Positions 48,001 through 54,987 of a stretch of 64,000 nucleotides of DNA are shown here, piece after piece. Made by a program: the position numbers and the translations under genes. A model generated the notes under the pieces. The model saw only the letters and a program-made list of their open reading frames with translations, did not search any database and was not told the origin of the DNA. Numbering within the stretch: the stretch's first letter is position 1; each line of letters opens with the position of its first letter. This stretch comes from Paludibacteraceae bacterium. GTDB taxonomy: Bacteria > Bacteroidota > Bacteroidia > Bacteroidales > Paludibacteraceae. The DNA lies in the NCBI GenBank assembly GCA_017551675.1, contig JAFZLC010000047.1:82576-146575 (forward strand). The letters are read 5' to 3'.

Positions 48001-51000
48001 CTAAATATGCTGAGAAATATGTATGGAGAAGTGCTGACGGACGTAAGTTGACAAGCGATTCTTTGGTATACTCAAGTGATACTGCCAAGACTGAGGTACT
48101 TCGCTTGATAGGTACTACTCAGATAGGTGATTTGTATTGTCATGATAGTATCGATGTCACTATCGTTACAAACCCTAATCCGAAAGTCTTGAATGATAGT
48201 GTGATTTATGCTTGCCAAGACACCAACGCTGCTTCATCAACAATCAAGTTCGACTTCAATCGTTCTACTGATAACAAGAAAGACTACTCCATCGCTTGGT
48301 ATGACAAGGCAGATGCTACAGAGCCAATCTCGACGACTGAAACGATGGAACAATCCATCAAAGAAGATGGTACATACAACTATTGGGCAGACTTGACCAA
48401 CCGCTTGACTGGTTGTGTAAGTTCACGCTTCAAGATGACCGTCATCGTTCATCCAATGATTCGTACGAAGTGGCAAGACCCACAACCAATCTGTGAACCA
48501 TTCACCTACAACTTGAAAGAGGTGTTGGAAGACAGAAACGTGATCTATGGTGGTACAGGCGCTTTGACCCATTACACGATGAATGGCTCTGATACATTGT
48601 CTGACGAGACTGCCATCGCTAAGAACAGTCAGTTGGTAGCATACTTCACTGATGAGAAGGGTTGTCAGATGAAACAAGACATCAACGTTCTCTTCCATTC
48701 AGAGCCAAACGTTCCAACGGTACCAAGAGATACTGATATCTGTCAGTCTCAAAAGGTAATTGAGTTGACAGTGAAATCGAACGGTGTGAAGGATGGTTCT
48801 CCATCCCCTCAAATCTTCGAGTGGATCTTGAACGATAAGGAGACTCTATTGGCTAAGTCTAAAGAGGTTGATTTGAACAAGGCAGGTAAGAGTATATACC
48901 GTATTCGTGCTTACGATACCATAACCAAGTGTTACAGTCAGGAAGACACGATGACATTGTTGGTACGCGACTCTATCCAAGCATTGGTACTCGACACCTT
49001 GAAGAGCTGTTACATGGTGCCAGTGGATATAAAATCAAAAGTGGAACATTTGACTGGTGGCAAGGGTACGTTGACATACGAATATTCATTGCCAGGTTCA
49101 TTGGAGACATTTGATCCATCAGCCGTTGTAAAGACTGGCGGTTATGTGGTGAAGGTATCCGACTCAATGGCAGTTTGTAAGCGTGAGGAGAAGGTGAACG
49201 TACAGATGTGGGATTCGTTGTCCATCGTTGCTGAGGGTCCTCGCGAGGTATGTGAATATTCACAAATCACGTTAAAGGCAAACAATGCTGATAGTTATGT
49301 ATGGAGAAGAGCAGACGGACGTAAATTGTCAAGCGATTCTTTGGTTTACTCAAGTGATACAGCTAAGACAGAGGTGCTTCGCTTGATAGGAACCACTCAG
49401 ATAGGCGAATTGTACTGTCATGATAGTATCGATGTCACCATCGTTACAAATCCTAATCCAAAGGTATTGAATGATAGTGTGGTTTATGTCTGCCAAGACA
49501 CAGCAGCTAATTCATCCACAATCAAGTTCGACTTCAATCGTTCTACAGAAAATAAGAAGAGCTACTCCATCGCTTGGTATGACAAGGCAGATGCAACAGA
49601 GCCAATTTCAACGACTGAATCGATGGAACAATCCATCAAGGAAGATGGTACATACAACTATTGGGCAGACTTGACCGACAAGGTGACCGGTTGCGTCAGT
49701 CCACGCTTCAAGATGACTGTTGAGGTTCATCCAATGTTACGTACGAAGTGGCGTGACCCAGAGACAATCTGTCAGCCATTCACCTTCAACTTGGAGGAGG
49801 CTTTGGATACAAGCATCTATGGAGGAGAAGGATTGTATGACTACTATGTGATGAATGGTGCAGATACATTGAGAAACATAACAGCCATTGCAGATAATAG
49901 TAAGTTGACAGCTTATTATACAGATGAGAATGGTTGTCAGTTGGCACAAAAGATCAATGTTAAGTTCTATGTTCAACCAGCTATCCCAACGTTGGTGGGT
50001 GATACAATCGTTTGTCAGAATATTGGCGACATTGTCTTAACAGCTAAGAAGAATGGAACTAACACATCTTCACAAACATTTGTATGGGAGGGTGGTGAGA
50101 TTCGTCAACAATCAGATGACCTCACATTGTCAACCAACAATGCCGGTACTACTGATTACACGATCAAGGCACTTGATACCCTTTCACATTGTTATAGTGA
50201 ACCATTATCCTTCACAATGGATATTCGTAAGAAGTTAGAGTTCAAACCAGTTGGCTTGTTGGAAAGCTGCTATAACGTAGGTATCGATTTGCCAAGCAAG
50301 GTAGAACCTAATTACTCGACGAATGATGATGAAATCACTTATACTTATAGTTATATCTCATCAACAGGAAGTTTGACCACTGTAGCTACACCAGAGAGTG
50401 TGACTAAGACTGGTAAGTACTTGGTTGCTGTGAAGGAGACAGAGTCTAAGTGTGAGCGTAAGGATACCATTGATGTGGTAGTTTACGATTCCATTGGAGT
50501 TGCCACAGAAGGTATGACGACAATCTGTTACGGTAATGTGGTGCCAGATTTGAAAGCTATCAATGCAGACAGTTATGTATGGAGAAGAGGAGCCATCACA
50601 TCCGATGGAGCTAACTTCCCTTATGCAGATGCAGTAGAAGAGACTGAGACCTTCCGTTTGATCGGAGAAAAGAAGATCGGCTCTTTGTTCTGTCAGGATA
50701 GCATTGATGTAACTGTAACAGTATTGCCAAACCCTCAGACATTGCCTGATACAATCATCAACCTTTGTCAGTTGAAGGATGGTGATGATGAGAAGGTTTT
50801 GATCCCTACACGCACTACAACCAATGAGTTGTTGATGCTGAAGTGGTATGACGCTAACAATGCAGAGGTGTTCGAGAATATGGATATGGTCAACTTCCCT
50901 ATAACGGAAGATGGTACGACAGAATATTTTGTAAAACAAGTTAACAAAGTAACAGGTTGTGAAAGTAAGCTTTCATCTGTGAAAGTGGTTGTTTATCCAC

Positions 51001-52796
51001 AAATTCAGATTGCATTGCCAGACACTGCTTCTTGTCAACCATACACGATCGATCTCTTACAGATAGCAAAACAATCAGCTACTGCGAAGGATATGACCTC
51101 TTTGATTGTAACAGATGCAGTCTATTTCGGTACGACAGAGACGAATGATGTCACTGCCAATGCACGCACATTGTCAGAGAGCGGCGTCTACAAGGTTAAT
51201 TACTCATATACGATTAACAACTTGACATGTACCGCAAGTGATCTCACAACATTGACCTTCTACAAACAACCAGTTACACCTTCTGTTGAGAGCCAGGGAT
51301 TCTGTCAAAACACAGGAGACCATTTGTTGGAAGGTATGCCATCAGAGACCAACCTGAGATTGATATGGGAGAATATCTCTTCCGTTCCATCTGTGGTTGA
51401 TACGGTCAACTCATACGTGAACACTGAAATAGCAGGAACTCGTTATTATAAAGTTCGTCATATTCAGGATTACAGTAACTGCTTGAGTTTGGATACAACA
51501 ATTGTAGTGACAATCTATCCTGAAGTACGTCCATTGACGGTTCAACACGATATGTGTGTGGGTGAATCCATCACAATCTATGAAATCGCTAATACGTACA
51601 ACATTAAGGATACAATCAAATCGTTGTACAATCAGACATTAGGCGTTGCTCATCCTAATTTGGATAAGGGTATTAGCGAGACAGGTCTCTACACCTTCGT
51701 GGCTAAGAACGAACACAGTTGTATCGCCACCGATACATTGAACATTACGTTCCATCAGCCAGAGAATCTGCAAGTGGCAAAGAAGAATATCTATTGCTAT
51801 GGCGAGATTGCTAACTTCGTAGCAACAACAGATAATCCATCTACGTTCGAGTGGTATGAGTATCCTTATACAACCGCACATACTAATCCAGACTTTAGAA
51901 TCACTACAGAGGTAGATAGATATAAAGTAATTGCTAAGGAGAGTTCAATGGGATGTGCTAAGGAATTAGAATTTACAGTAGCATCTCGCGAGAAGATACA
52001 TATTCCGTTGGATGAAAGCTATGGCTACTGTATAGCAGATACTACGAAATTGTATCTCATGGACTTTACGAATGTGGCATGGTATTATGAAGGAGCATCT
52101 AGTGCAGGTTTGAACTTCAAGCATCACTTCGATGTCGGCGTACATGATGTTAGAGTAGTGGTGGAAGACAGATACCAGTGTACAGATAGTATGGACATAC
52201 ATGTTCGTGTGGTAGACAAACCAAATCCAATGATTGCGCATAAGAATATGGATGAGTTTATCGATGATGAGTTTAACACAGAACAGTATGCGATGAACAA
52301 AGATCATAAGTACGTTAGATTGTATGTGCCTAACAAGGAGGGTCAGGATAGCGACTTATGGAGTTATCAATGGACATTCAGTTCTCAACCTGTCGACAGT
52401 ATTGGAAACAGCGATGTGGTTTATCCAGAGTTCTCCGATGATGTCTTCAACTATTGCAACGACGTCTATGTGAGCTTGACCGCAACACATGAGTATGGAT
52501 GTAAGGGAACAGCGACAGACACCTTGAGAGTCTATTGTGAACCAGATGTTCCAAACTCATTCGTAGTAGATGGTTCTTCTGTATTCATGGAAGGTTATAA
52601 TCTTCAGATCTTTGATCGTGTTGGTACGTTAATCTATCATAACGAACATTTTGAAGGATGGAATGGAACATGTACGAGAGGTAATAGTGGAGGATTCTAT
52701 GCATCCAACGACACCTACTTCTATGTATTGACTTACTATGTACATGGTACGGAGAAGACGAAGACAGGTTATGTAACTGTCGCACGTGAGGAATAA
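39084..52796 (+). CDS. Giant T9SS-sorted surface protein (gliding-motility/SprB-like adhesin)
   Basis: 4570 residues. Signal peptide of about 29 residues. Residues 30-380 form an N-terminal domain (GTGWSFAMVYSHPMLERRSI is typical of Bacteroidota T9SS surface proteins). A Gly-rich linker with GTGTGTGDGDLPGGGGGGG lies near residues 605-625. Most of the remainder is some 45 Cys-bearing beta modules of about 85 residues (blocks such as YVCQDT, ICEPFTYNL, DICQS, SCYMVP and VCEYSQ), probably Ig-like. Five modules form a 426-residue super-repeat. The last ~85 residues (VPNSFVVDGSSVFMEGYNLQ, IFDRVGTLIY, GWNGTC, DTYFYVLTY) are the gliding-motility-associated C-terminal (type B) sorting domain. It should be exported by T9SS and held at the cell surface as an adhesin; its ligand is unknown. 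The PorP/SprF gene follows. Confidence 0.9.
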   Translation: MIHFVFKNRNLLSTLIVFLAVSLSTTVKAAGDTITASWENTVYGGFIWVGNTNTNPADDKYKDPNTDKEAEIINIHNVPGGYSSSEFTNVNFAYFCVPYVDTACGKMEIPYAQLNWTYGNPLNDQPNTQVRVIITSEDGADVIKDTTITAEKTKEITSAHLYSHHCKLSGCLSSLFKRELLDVGVRYRIYVADIKVKLGPAPEKSNNGTGWSFAMVYSHPMLERRSIMFYDVDKFAKTGYQGVSGDNLETNLALKKGFKMVVDSLTIGYSGFGSMYNTTNEYIESNEKALPIVYNGPNNWKNKNVFRSSIFYSYEGCQLTQDQGLYTRAFDLSVASVKASDFVNVADTSAALNLYIAGENENHFFTSAVLAFGAPDVPEATMPVEVSDRQLDPDKEYTCKMFVTVGDNKDGLTHIKLNIPISEYVDSISDFKITFLDKNVEIKQDKFLTVTPSLTNDQASTEIVNFLNNSTTNIDNFYKKTINQVNAYLRDVTQKNDSLFEKNPSKMIQQLITLYFGDMVIPSSIKNKDVIEIKLTLHTKPADDNVYRISTYDGVSKPEFIQDAEMSVEGYTSKEKSTMESVNRDSMQRLGDIDDYFDLLRCKGTGTGTGDGDLPGGGGGGGCNGIDGSSSHTTEGLFQKNRLTDSINITINASSKCVEVPDTIEIPFCSQTSITASSIHEFLYNYYKFDIDSIARLDSCIWERAKREKLLNFARDHGVNRSRMAALLSTIDKLPSITSSAASNADADKFNKFLECEAELSPDSIDSIVNMKIDYSKLFVLYKSKDTTDYYQSTKSYNVRSDEAYTKEYTIDGNLTTYASFRSPWKGCKDTTIVIKFIKSDLEAPVATYKDSTIEEGKTIYACRDDKLKPITIFKDHNNYDIYADITDLEGNVHSKLWLNRNRKIDDPYSWNLQDDSIVSSVNSGTYKIELYKRNYIDRCFGEKLTFYLKIIDITINERPHIINKEEAVNQQITYCQSIDSTDHITLRIDKSTIPVGLGVKWFWIMHDSTKNQTRDSLIGEADTVNIPSGKEGTFEYAAAFSRDICLSEMDTLFVRFDPYPKPIKLDTISICENYELQVSDVIGRIKNLNSPKFTEDSVKFYKYIPSTDPDDSLMLSIKADSIKLSRFLYESRSNFSCDNVDEVYRYTKYVAQAHSGNGCLGKGSLGVIRTICYEDSTTKFEGGDSLLYCTGDHPTENLNEYVTGYNNVYRWVWVTDSLDLPKNGFEANNFDNNKYTYNPYNPRISTESPHSRNFYVVRVDSNDCVSKPSKFTVVVGDSIHSTPLIGDTTKYIYTNRNFVIEFCPGDDKVYPNAVLPVKATESSYTMTAVEKNNFTEDCDSLYDHNSIRLEWNTVKQDSIVMPIYAPGKYYYCIRQTTAIGCDGPWVNVTISVRDSVKGDLSVDSIKLCEASPSAKVVDFVHNGSTYNIKYYDKDTVEINKDLAVVNTDVPGEYLSSYNNNLFFVSLFDTKCSGEKIPVQSIVSEKPSVPNILNDTLYYCLNDNVDLTADGGVTVNKPMEVLKWKSADKFVASVASETDYLVQTLNSVTGCLSDYDTIDVLVEKTFDFAPIAPIQVCYGETVDLWDLVEQAITPHNMVIKKAQPIFEIKNASGTKLTETAARNIVSTKAKTIEDEQTYYISVSEPISGCSYDGSVTINFAPLPEMQPDMVNKCEGEVFALPTPEGTPYSYEWYNKGSRIINETAFSATQDETLTLVATTSFNCVDSVSVVIDIDSLPGVPLISDTALCQGSGNHTLDVDYHSSVNSDNLYNDLHFYWEDKNKTQVSYFNADTTFADSRINVKYVGIIKNINKGTHCFNSKEITVTVNKRISLGISDPSPICQPQTFDATSYIKSYLNSNSIGGHNPKIDYYFKLDNNLNKTTLTEAEMNALEYSSSSDQVQYGYGMIDSDGICSSEDTFVVTINRQPKAPLIEQGEDSLFFCRDNAPLVVNASDTAGFDHLKLIWQNNTTGLTFTLNEALSTTQLSAYFQDTTTSCKGDPSTAIAIVAAPIKVKPIGGKDTLAFCADSVVNLWELAYQSFTPDLKDRSNVTMTAKRGAITMLQSQLEHLTSTVQDTATYEFEMNDDLTRCSATNKVTVIFHQLPHFSVVGETEICSGDSIGLKVTGDNRPMAYGWYYGSTLLSTGTSYKQSGLTADTTITVEGALNDLSTCKTVVTHFVQVDSLPSPLKDTSIYVCQDTTSTTPLNINFNRSSSNINDYAIVWFNSDGDTLQNDIEDVLQPIVKDGVYVYRANLVDRNTNCVSQLATMKMNVQPQIGIHWIDPDTICQPDSFNLIEALAGKVYGGKNPTYQFALSGNDTLHNETAIKENTKLTVYYKDLNGCELKQDVSVQFYAEPNIPTISNDTDVCQALKTITLNAKANGLKNNTPSAQSFEWVINSHDTIKANSIVADLSFVGVNTYEVRAYDLKTFCYSKPDTFTMLIRDSIQALILDTLKSCYNVPVDLTANVEHLVGGKGKLDYQYNLPGSLELFDPTAVVKSGTYVVKVSDSLGVCQREDKINVVLHDSLRISADGPKEVCEYSQITLHGLYADSYVWRREDGRKLASDSLVYASETAKTEVLRLIGTKQIGALACQDSIDVPILTNPNPKALPDSTIYFCQDTSAASSTIQFDFNRTAENKNAYLINWYATKDSETAFSSKESVEQSIKEDSTFIYWADLTDRLTGCVSPRFKMTVIVHPMIRTKWQDPQPICEPFTYNLKEVLEDRNVIYGGTGALTHFTMNGSDTLSDETAIAKNSQLMAYFTDANGCKMKQEINILFHSEPNVPTVPKDTDICQSPKVIDLKAKSNGVKDGSPSPQIFEWILNDKETLLAKTKEVDLNKAGKYVYRIRAYDTVTKCYSQPDTMTLLVRDSIQALVLDTLKSCYMVPVDIKSKVEHLTGGKGTLTYEYELPGSLESFDPSAVVKTGSYIVKISDSMAVCQREEEVNVQMWDSLSILAVGPREVCEYSQITLKAKYAEKYVWRSADGRKLTSDSLVYSSDTAKTEVLRLIGTTQIGDLYCHDSIDVTIVTNPNPKVLNDSVIYACQDTNAASSTIKFDFNRSTDNKKDYSIAWYDKADATEPISTTETMEQSIKEDGTYNYWADLTNRLTGCVSSRFKMTVIVHPMIRTKWQDPQPICEPFTYNLKEVLEDRNVIYGGTGALTHYTMNGSDTLSDETAIAKNSQLVAYFTDEKGCQMKQDINVLFHSEPNVPTVPRDTDICQSQKVIELTVKSNGVKDGSPSPQIFEWILNDKETLLAKSKEVDLNKAGKSIYRIRAYDTITKCYSQEDTMTLLVRDSIQALVLDTLKSCYMVPVDIKSKVEHLTGGKGTLTYEYSLPGSLETFDPSAVVKTGGYVVKVSDSMAVCKREEKVNVQMWDSLSIVAEGPREVCEYSQITLKANNADSYVWRRADGRKLSSDSLVYSSDTAKTEVLRLIGTTQIGELYCHDSIDVTIVTNPNPKVLNDSVVYVCQDTAANSSTIKFDFNRSTENKKSYSIAWYDKADATEPISTTESMEQSIKEDGTYNYWADLTDKVTGCVSPRFKMTVEVHPMLRTKWRDPETICQPFTFNLEEALDTSIYGGEGLYDYYVMNGADTLRNITAIADNSKLTAYYTDENGCQLAQKINVKFYVQPAIPTLVGDTIVCQNIGDIVLTAKKNGTNTSSQTFVWEGGEIRQQSDDLTLSTNNAGTTDYTIKALDTLSHCYSEPLSFTMDIRKKLEFKPVGLLESCYNVGIDLPSKVEPNYSTNDDEITYTYSYISSTGSLTTVATPESVTKTGKYLVAVKETESKCERKDTIDVVVYDSIGVATEGMTTICYGNVVPDLKAINADSYVWRRGAITSDGANFPYADAVEETETFRLIGEKKIGSLFCQDSIDVTVTVLPNPQTLPDTIINLCQLKDGDDEKVLIPTRTTTNELLMLKWYDANNAEVFENMDMVNFPITEDGTTEYFVKQVNKVTGCESKLSSVKVVVYPQIQIALPDTASCQPYTIDLLQIAKQSATAKDMTSLIVTDAVYFGTTETNDVTANARTLSESGVYKVNYSYTINNLTCTASDLTTLTFYKQPVTPSVESQGFCQNTGDHLLEGMPSETNLRLIWENISSVPSVVDTVNSYVNTEIAGTRYYKVRHIQDYSNCLSLDTTIVVTIYPEVRPLTVQHDMCVGESITIYEIANTYNIKDTIKSLYNQTLGVAHPNLDKGISETGLYTFVAKNEHSCIATDTLNITFHQPENLQVAKKNIYCYGEIANFVATTDNPSTFEWYEYPYTTAHTNPDFRITTEVDRYKVIAKESSMGCAKELEFTVASREKIHIPLDESYGYCIADTTKLYLMDFTNVAWYYEGASSAGLNFKHHFDVGVHDVRVVVEDRYQCTDSMDIHVRVVDKPNPMIAHKNMDEFIDDEFNTEQYAMNKDHKYVRLYVPNKEGQDSDLWSYQWTFSSQPVDSIGNSDVVYPEFSDDVFNYCNDVYVSLTATHEYGCKGTATDTLRVYCEPDVPNSFVVDGSSVFMEGYNLQIFDRVGTLIYHNEHFEGWNGTCTRGNSGGFYASNDTYFYVLTYYVHGTEKTKTGYVTVAREE
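45615..50729 (+). repeat. 1278-bp direct super-repeats inside the giant gene
   Basis: Equivalent positions lie exactly 1278 bp apart: 46413, 47691 and 48969 (DSIQAL), and 46893, 48171 and 49449 (NPNPK). The flanking units (about 45.6 and 50.7 kb) are divergent and differ in length by a few codons. Units two and three share long identical runs, for example 47221-47278 with 48499-48556. This points to recent unequal crossing-over or gene conversion. Confidence 0.9.
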
Positions 52797-52816
52797 ATTT
52801 GAAAAAAAACAGATCA

Positions 52817-53794
52817 ATGAAAAGAGTCATTTCGATAATAACATTCGTTTTAGCAACCTTTTTGCTACAAGCGCAGGAGTCGCCGTTTTTTTCAAACAAA
52901 CAGTTGCAGTATGCATATCATAATCCGGGATATATTCCCGAATTGCAATACTCAACGATAACTTTGGGTGGCCGTTTCCAATGGGTAGGATTGGAAGGAA
53001 TGCCTATATCGACCTTCCTTTCCGCTAAATACTTCTTCTTGGGAGCGCATTCGCAGGTGGGAATCAATATGTTGTATGATCATATTGGATATCAAACCAT
53101 TTTTAATCCCAAAGTCGATTATGCCTTTTGTGTGCCTTTCGCACCTGATAGTTACATCAACTTCGGATTAAGTATTGGTATGATGTGTAAATCGTACGAT
53201 CAGGATAAGATTTACACGGGTAAAAACTCCGTACTTGATAAGGATATGTTCGCAAATAAGTATTTGGAGCATGGATGTGAGCCAGATATTGATGTCGGTA
53301 TCGAGTTCTTGATTCAGAACATTGAGTTCGGATTCGCAGCGAATCACCTCCTAAAAGGAAAGAAGGACTATTTAACCATGAATCATGTCTTTTATGGATT
53401 TGCCAATTGCAATTTCCAATCAGAAGAGTGGTGGCGTCTTTCTCCAACCTATGCTTTTTACTATTTCAAGGGAGACGTAGCTTCGAAGAATATTCAGAAG
53501 CATGAGGTAGGATTGGATTTCTATTATGTGGGAGATTATGATTCCAGACCAAGAGACTATTTTTATGTAGGAGCAGCTTGCAGAATATATAATGAAGCAG
53601 TGGTGCGTGTTGGTTTCTCTTACCAATGGTTTTCTCTCTTTTATTCCTACGACTATTTCTTCCAGGACTTAAAGCATGATAGTTATGGATCCCATGAAAT
53701 CGGAATAGAGTTCAGAGTAGGACAGAAGGACCGTGGTTGCTATGCCAACTATGGTATGTCTAAGAAACGCTACACCCGTTATCATAGGAATTAA
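52817..53794 (+). CDS. PorP/SprF-family T9SS outer-membrane protein
   Basis: 325 residues from the ATG at 52817, which gives a clean signal peptide (MKRVISIITFVLATFLLQA); an upstream TTG is rejected. FFSNKQLQYAYHNPGYIPE and YFFLGAHSQVGINMLYDHIG are the opening strands of the PorP/SprF fold. The later pattern of alternating aromatic strands and the final EIGIEFRV fits an outer-membrane beta-barrel. SprF-like proteins help export or anchor the particular T9SS type B substrate encoded beside them. The start lies 20 bp after the giant gene's stop, so the two are probably one operon and work together. Confidence 0.9.
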   Translation: MKRVISIITFVLATFLLQAQESPFFSNKQLQYAYHNPGYIPELQYSTITLGGRFQWVGLEGMPISTFLSAKYFFLGAHSQVGINMLYDHIGYQTIFNPKVDYAFCVPFAPDSYINFGLSIGMMCKSYDQDKIYTGKNSVLDKDMFANKYLEHGCEPDIDVGIEFLIQNIEFGFAANHLLKGKKDYLTMNHVFYGFANCNFQSEEWWRLSPTYAFYYFKGDVASKNIQKHEVGLDFYYVGDYDSRPRDYFYVGAACRIYNEAVVRVGFSYQWFSLFYSYDYFFQDLKHDSYGSHEIGIEFRVGQKDRGCYANYGMSKKRYTRYHRN

Positions 53795-53850
53795 GAGTTA
53801 AGAATTGGTACATCGTCGATAGTGCGAAATACGTTGAAAATCCATCCGTA

Positions 53851-53875
53851 GGGGCGAATAGCATTCGCCCCTTTT
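53851..53875 (+). terminator. Terminator after the PorP/SprF gene
   Basis: GGGGCGAAT (53851-53859) and ATTCGCCCC (53863-53871), perfect 9-bp stem, 3-nt loop, followed by TTTT. Its right arm also starts the tandem repeats downstream. Confidence 0.6.
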
Positions 53876-54030
53876 GAATATGTTACCATGCCTTATTCCC
53901 CCTTGTTGAATATCCTTCTAACCTTCCATCTGCCCTTGTTGAATATATTTCCATACTTTATTCGCCCCTTGTTGAATATCCTTCCAACCTTTCATTGCCC
54001 CTGCAAAATATCTACCCAACCTTCCATTCC
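53867..54030. repeat. 33-bp tandem repeat, about five copies
   Basis: GCCCCTTGTTGAATATCCTT with CCAACCTTCCATT recurs with a period of 33 bp: the TTGTTGAA core starts near 53870, then 53903, 53936, 53969 and 54002. The outer copies are degenerate. Thirty-three bases is eleven codons; the minus strand would read KDIQQG-like repeats but has an in-frame stop, so no gene is called. The rest of the 53795-54180 stretch is featureless. Confidence 0.7.
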
Positions 54031-54193
54031 ATAATCGCACATAACCACCATGACACATTGTCCCATAGGTCTATATCAATGGACATACAATACAAAAAAG
54101 ACCTTCCCAAGATGAAGGAAGCACAAATGAAAATTCCATGTTATCATAATGCATTTTTATTAGCTTCAATCACATAAAATTTAAATTTTTTTA

Positions 54194-54241
54194 TATTTTT
54201 GTAGAATGAATCATTGTCTAATGATTCAGCGTAACTGAATC
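54194..54241 (+). promoter_or_regulatory. Candidate sdh promoter -7 box and competing leader hairpins
   Basis: TATTTTTG (54194-54201) fits TAnnTTTG. Right after it, GAATCAT (54208-54214) pairs with ATGATTC (54221-54227), and GATTCAG (54223-54229) pairs with CTGAATC (54235-54241). The two hairpins share bases and exclude each other. The leader then runs about 55 nt to the sdhC ATG. Confidence 0.4.
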
Positions 54242-54296
54242 TTTTATATTTGAAACTAGTAATAATTAAAAATAATTCATTTAAATTCAAAAACTT

Positions 54297-54965
54297 ATGT
54301 GGTTAATTGATTCGTCAATCGGGAGAAAGGTGATAATGTCTGTCACAGGTCTTTTTCTCGTGTTGTTTCTTATTTTTCACATGTCGATGAATGTTACCGC
54401 CATTTTTTCAGGCGAGACATACAATGACATTTGTGGTTTTTTAGGTGCAAATTGGTACGCTTTAGCTGGTACGATGGTTTTGGCAGCGGGTGTTGTGTTG
54501 CACATTGTTTTTGCGTTCATCCTTTCGTATCGCAACTACAAAGCTCGTCCAATTGGATATTCTACACAAAAGAATCAGAAAGAGGTTGAGCTTGCTTCAC
54601 AAAACATGTTAGTTTTAGGACTTATCATTCTTTTGGGATTGGGCCTTCACTTATCTCATTTCTGGGCTAAAATGCAGTTGCCTGAGATTTTAGGTACTAC
54701 ACCTGCTTATGAAGGAGAGTTCACCAATGGCGCAGAGTTAATTAAAATCACATTCTCAAATCTTGGTATTTGTGTGGGATACATAGCATGGTTCTTTGTT
54801 ATCTGGTTCCACTTAACACACGGTATTTGGAGTGCATTCCAATCTACAGGTTTGGACAACAAGGTTTGGTTCCCTCGTTTAAAAATGTGTGCTAACATAT
54901 TATCTACAATTATATTTTTAGGTTTTACTGCAGTTGTTGTTGCAGGGTACTTACAGAGTAACTAA
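54297..54965 (+). CDS. sdhC: Succinate dehydrogenase/fumarate reductase cytochrome b subunit
   Basis: 222 residues with five transmembrane helices: about 10-35, 55-78, 100-120, 150-172 and 195-217. Histidines in or near helices (FHMSMNV, VVLHIVF, HLSHFW, WFHLTHGIW) are fit to bind two hemes, as in the single-subunit cytochrome b558 type of Bacillus and Wolinella. WSAFQSTGLD is a family signature. It anchors SdhA/SdhB to the inner membrane and passes electrons to or from menaquinone. First gene of sdhCAB, 22 bp before sdhA. Confidence 0.95.
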   Translation: MWLIDSSIGRKVIMSVTGLFLVLFLIFHMSMNVTAIFSGETYNDICGFLGANWYALAGTMVLAAGVVLHIVFAFILSYRNYKARPIGYSTQKNQKEVELASQNMLVLGLIILLGLGLHLSHFWAKMQLPEILGTTPAYEGEFTNGAELIKITFSNLGICVGYIAWFFVIWFHLTHGIWSAFQSTGLDNKVWFPRLKMCANILSTIIFLGFTAVVVAGYLQSN

Positions 54966-54987
54966 ATAGAAAATAAGAAAAATTATT

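Noticed and set aside
53867-54030. CRISPR array or coding repeat at the 33-bp tandem repeats
   Set aside because: There are no unique spacers between copies, and the only long frame has an in-frame stop.
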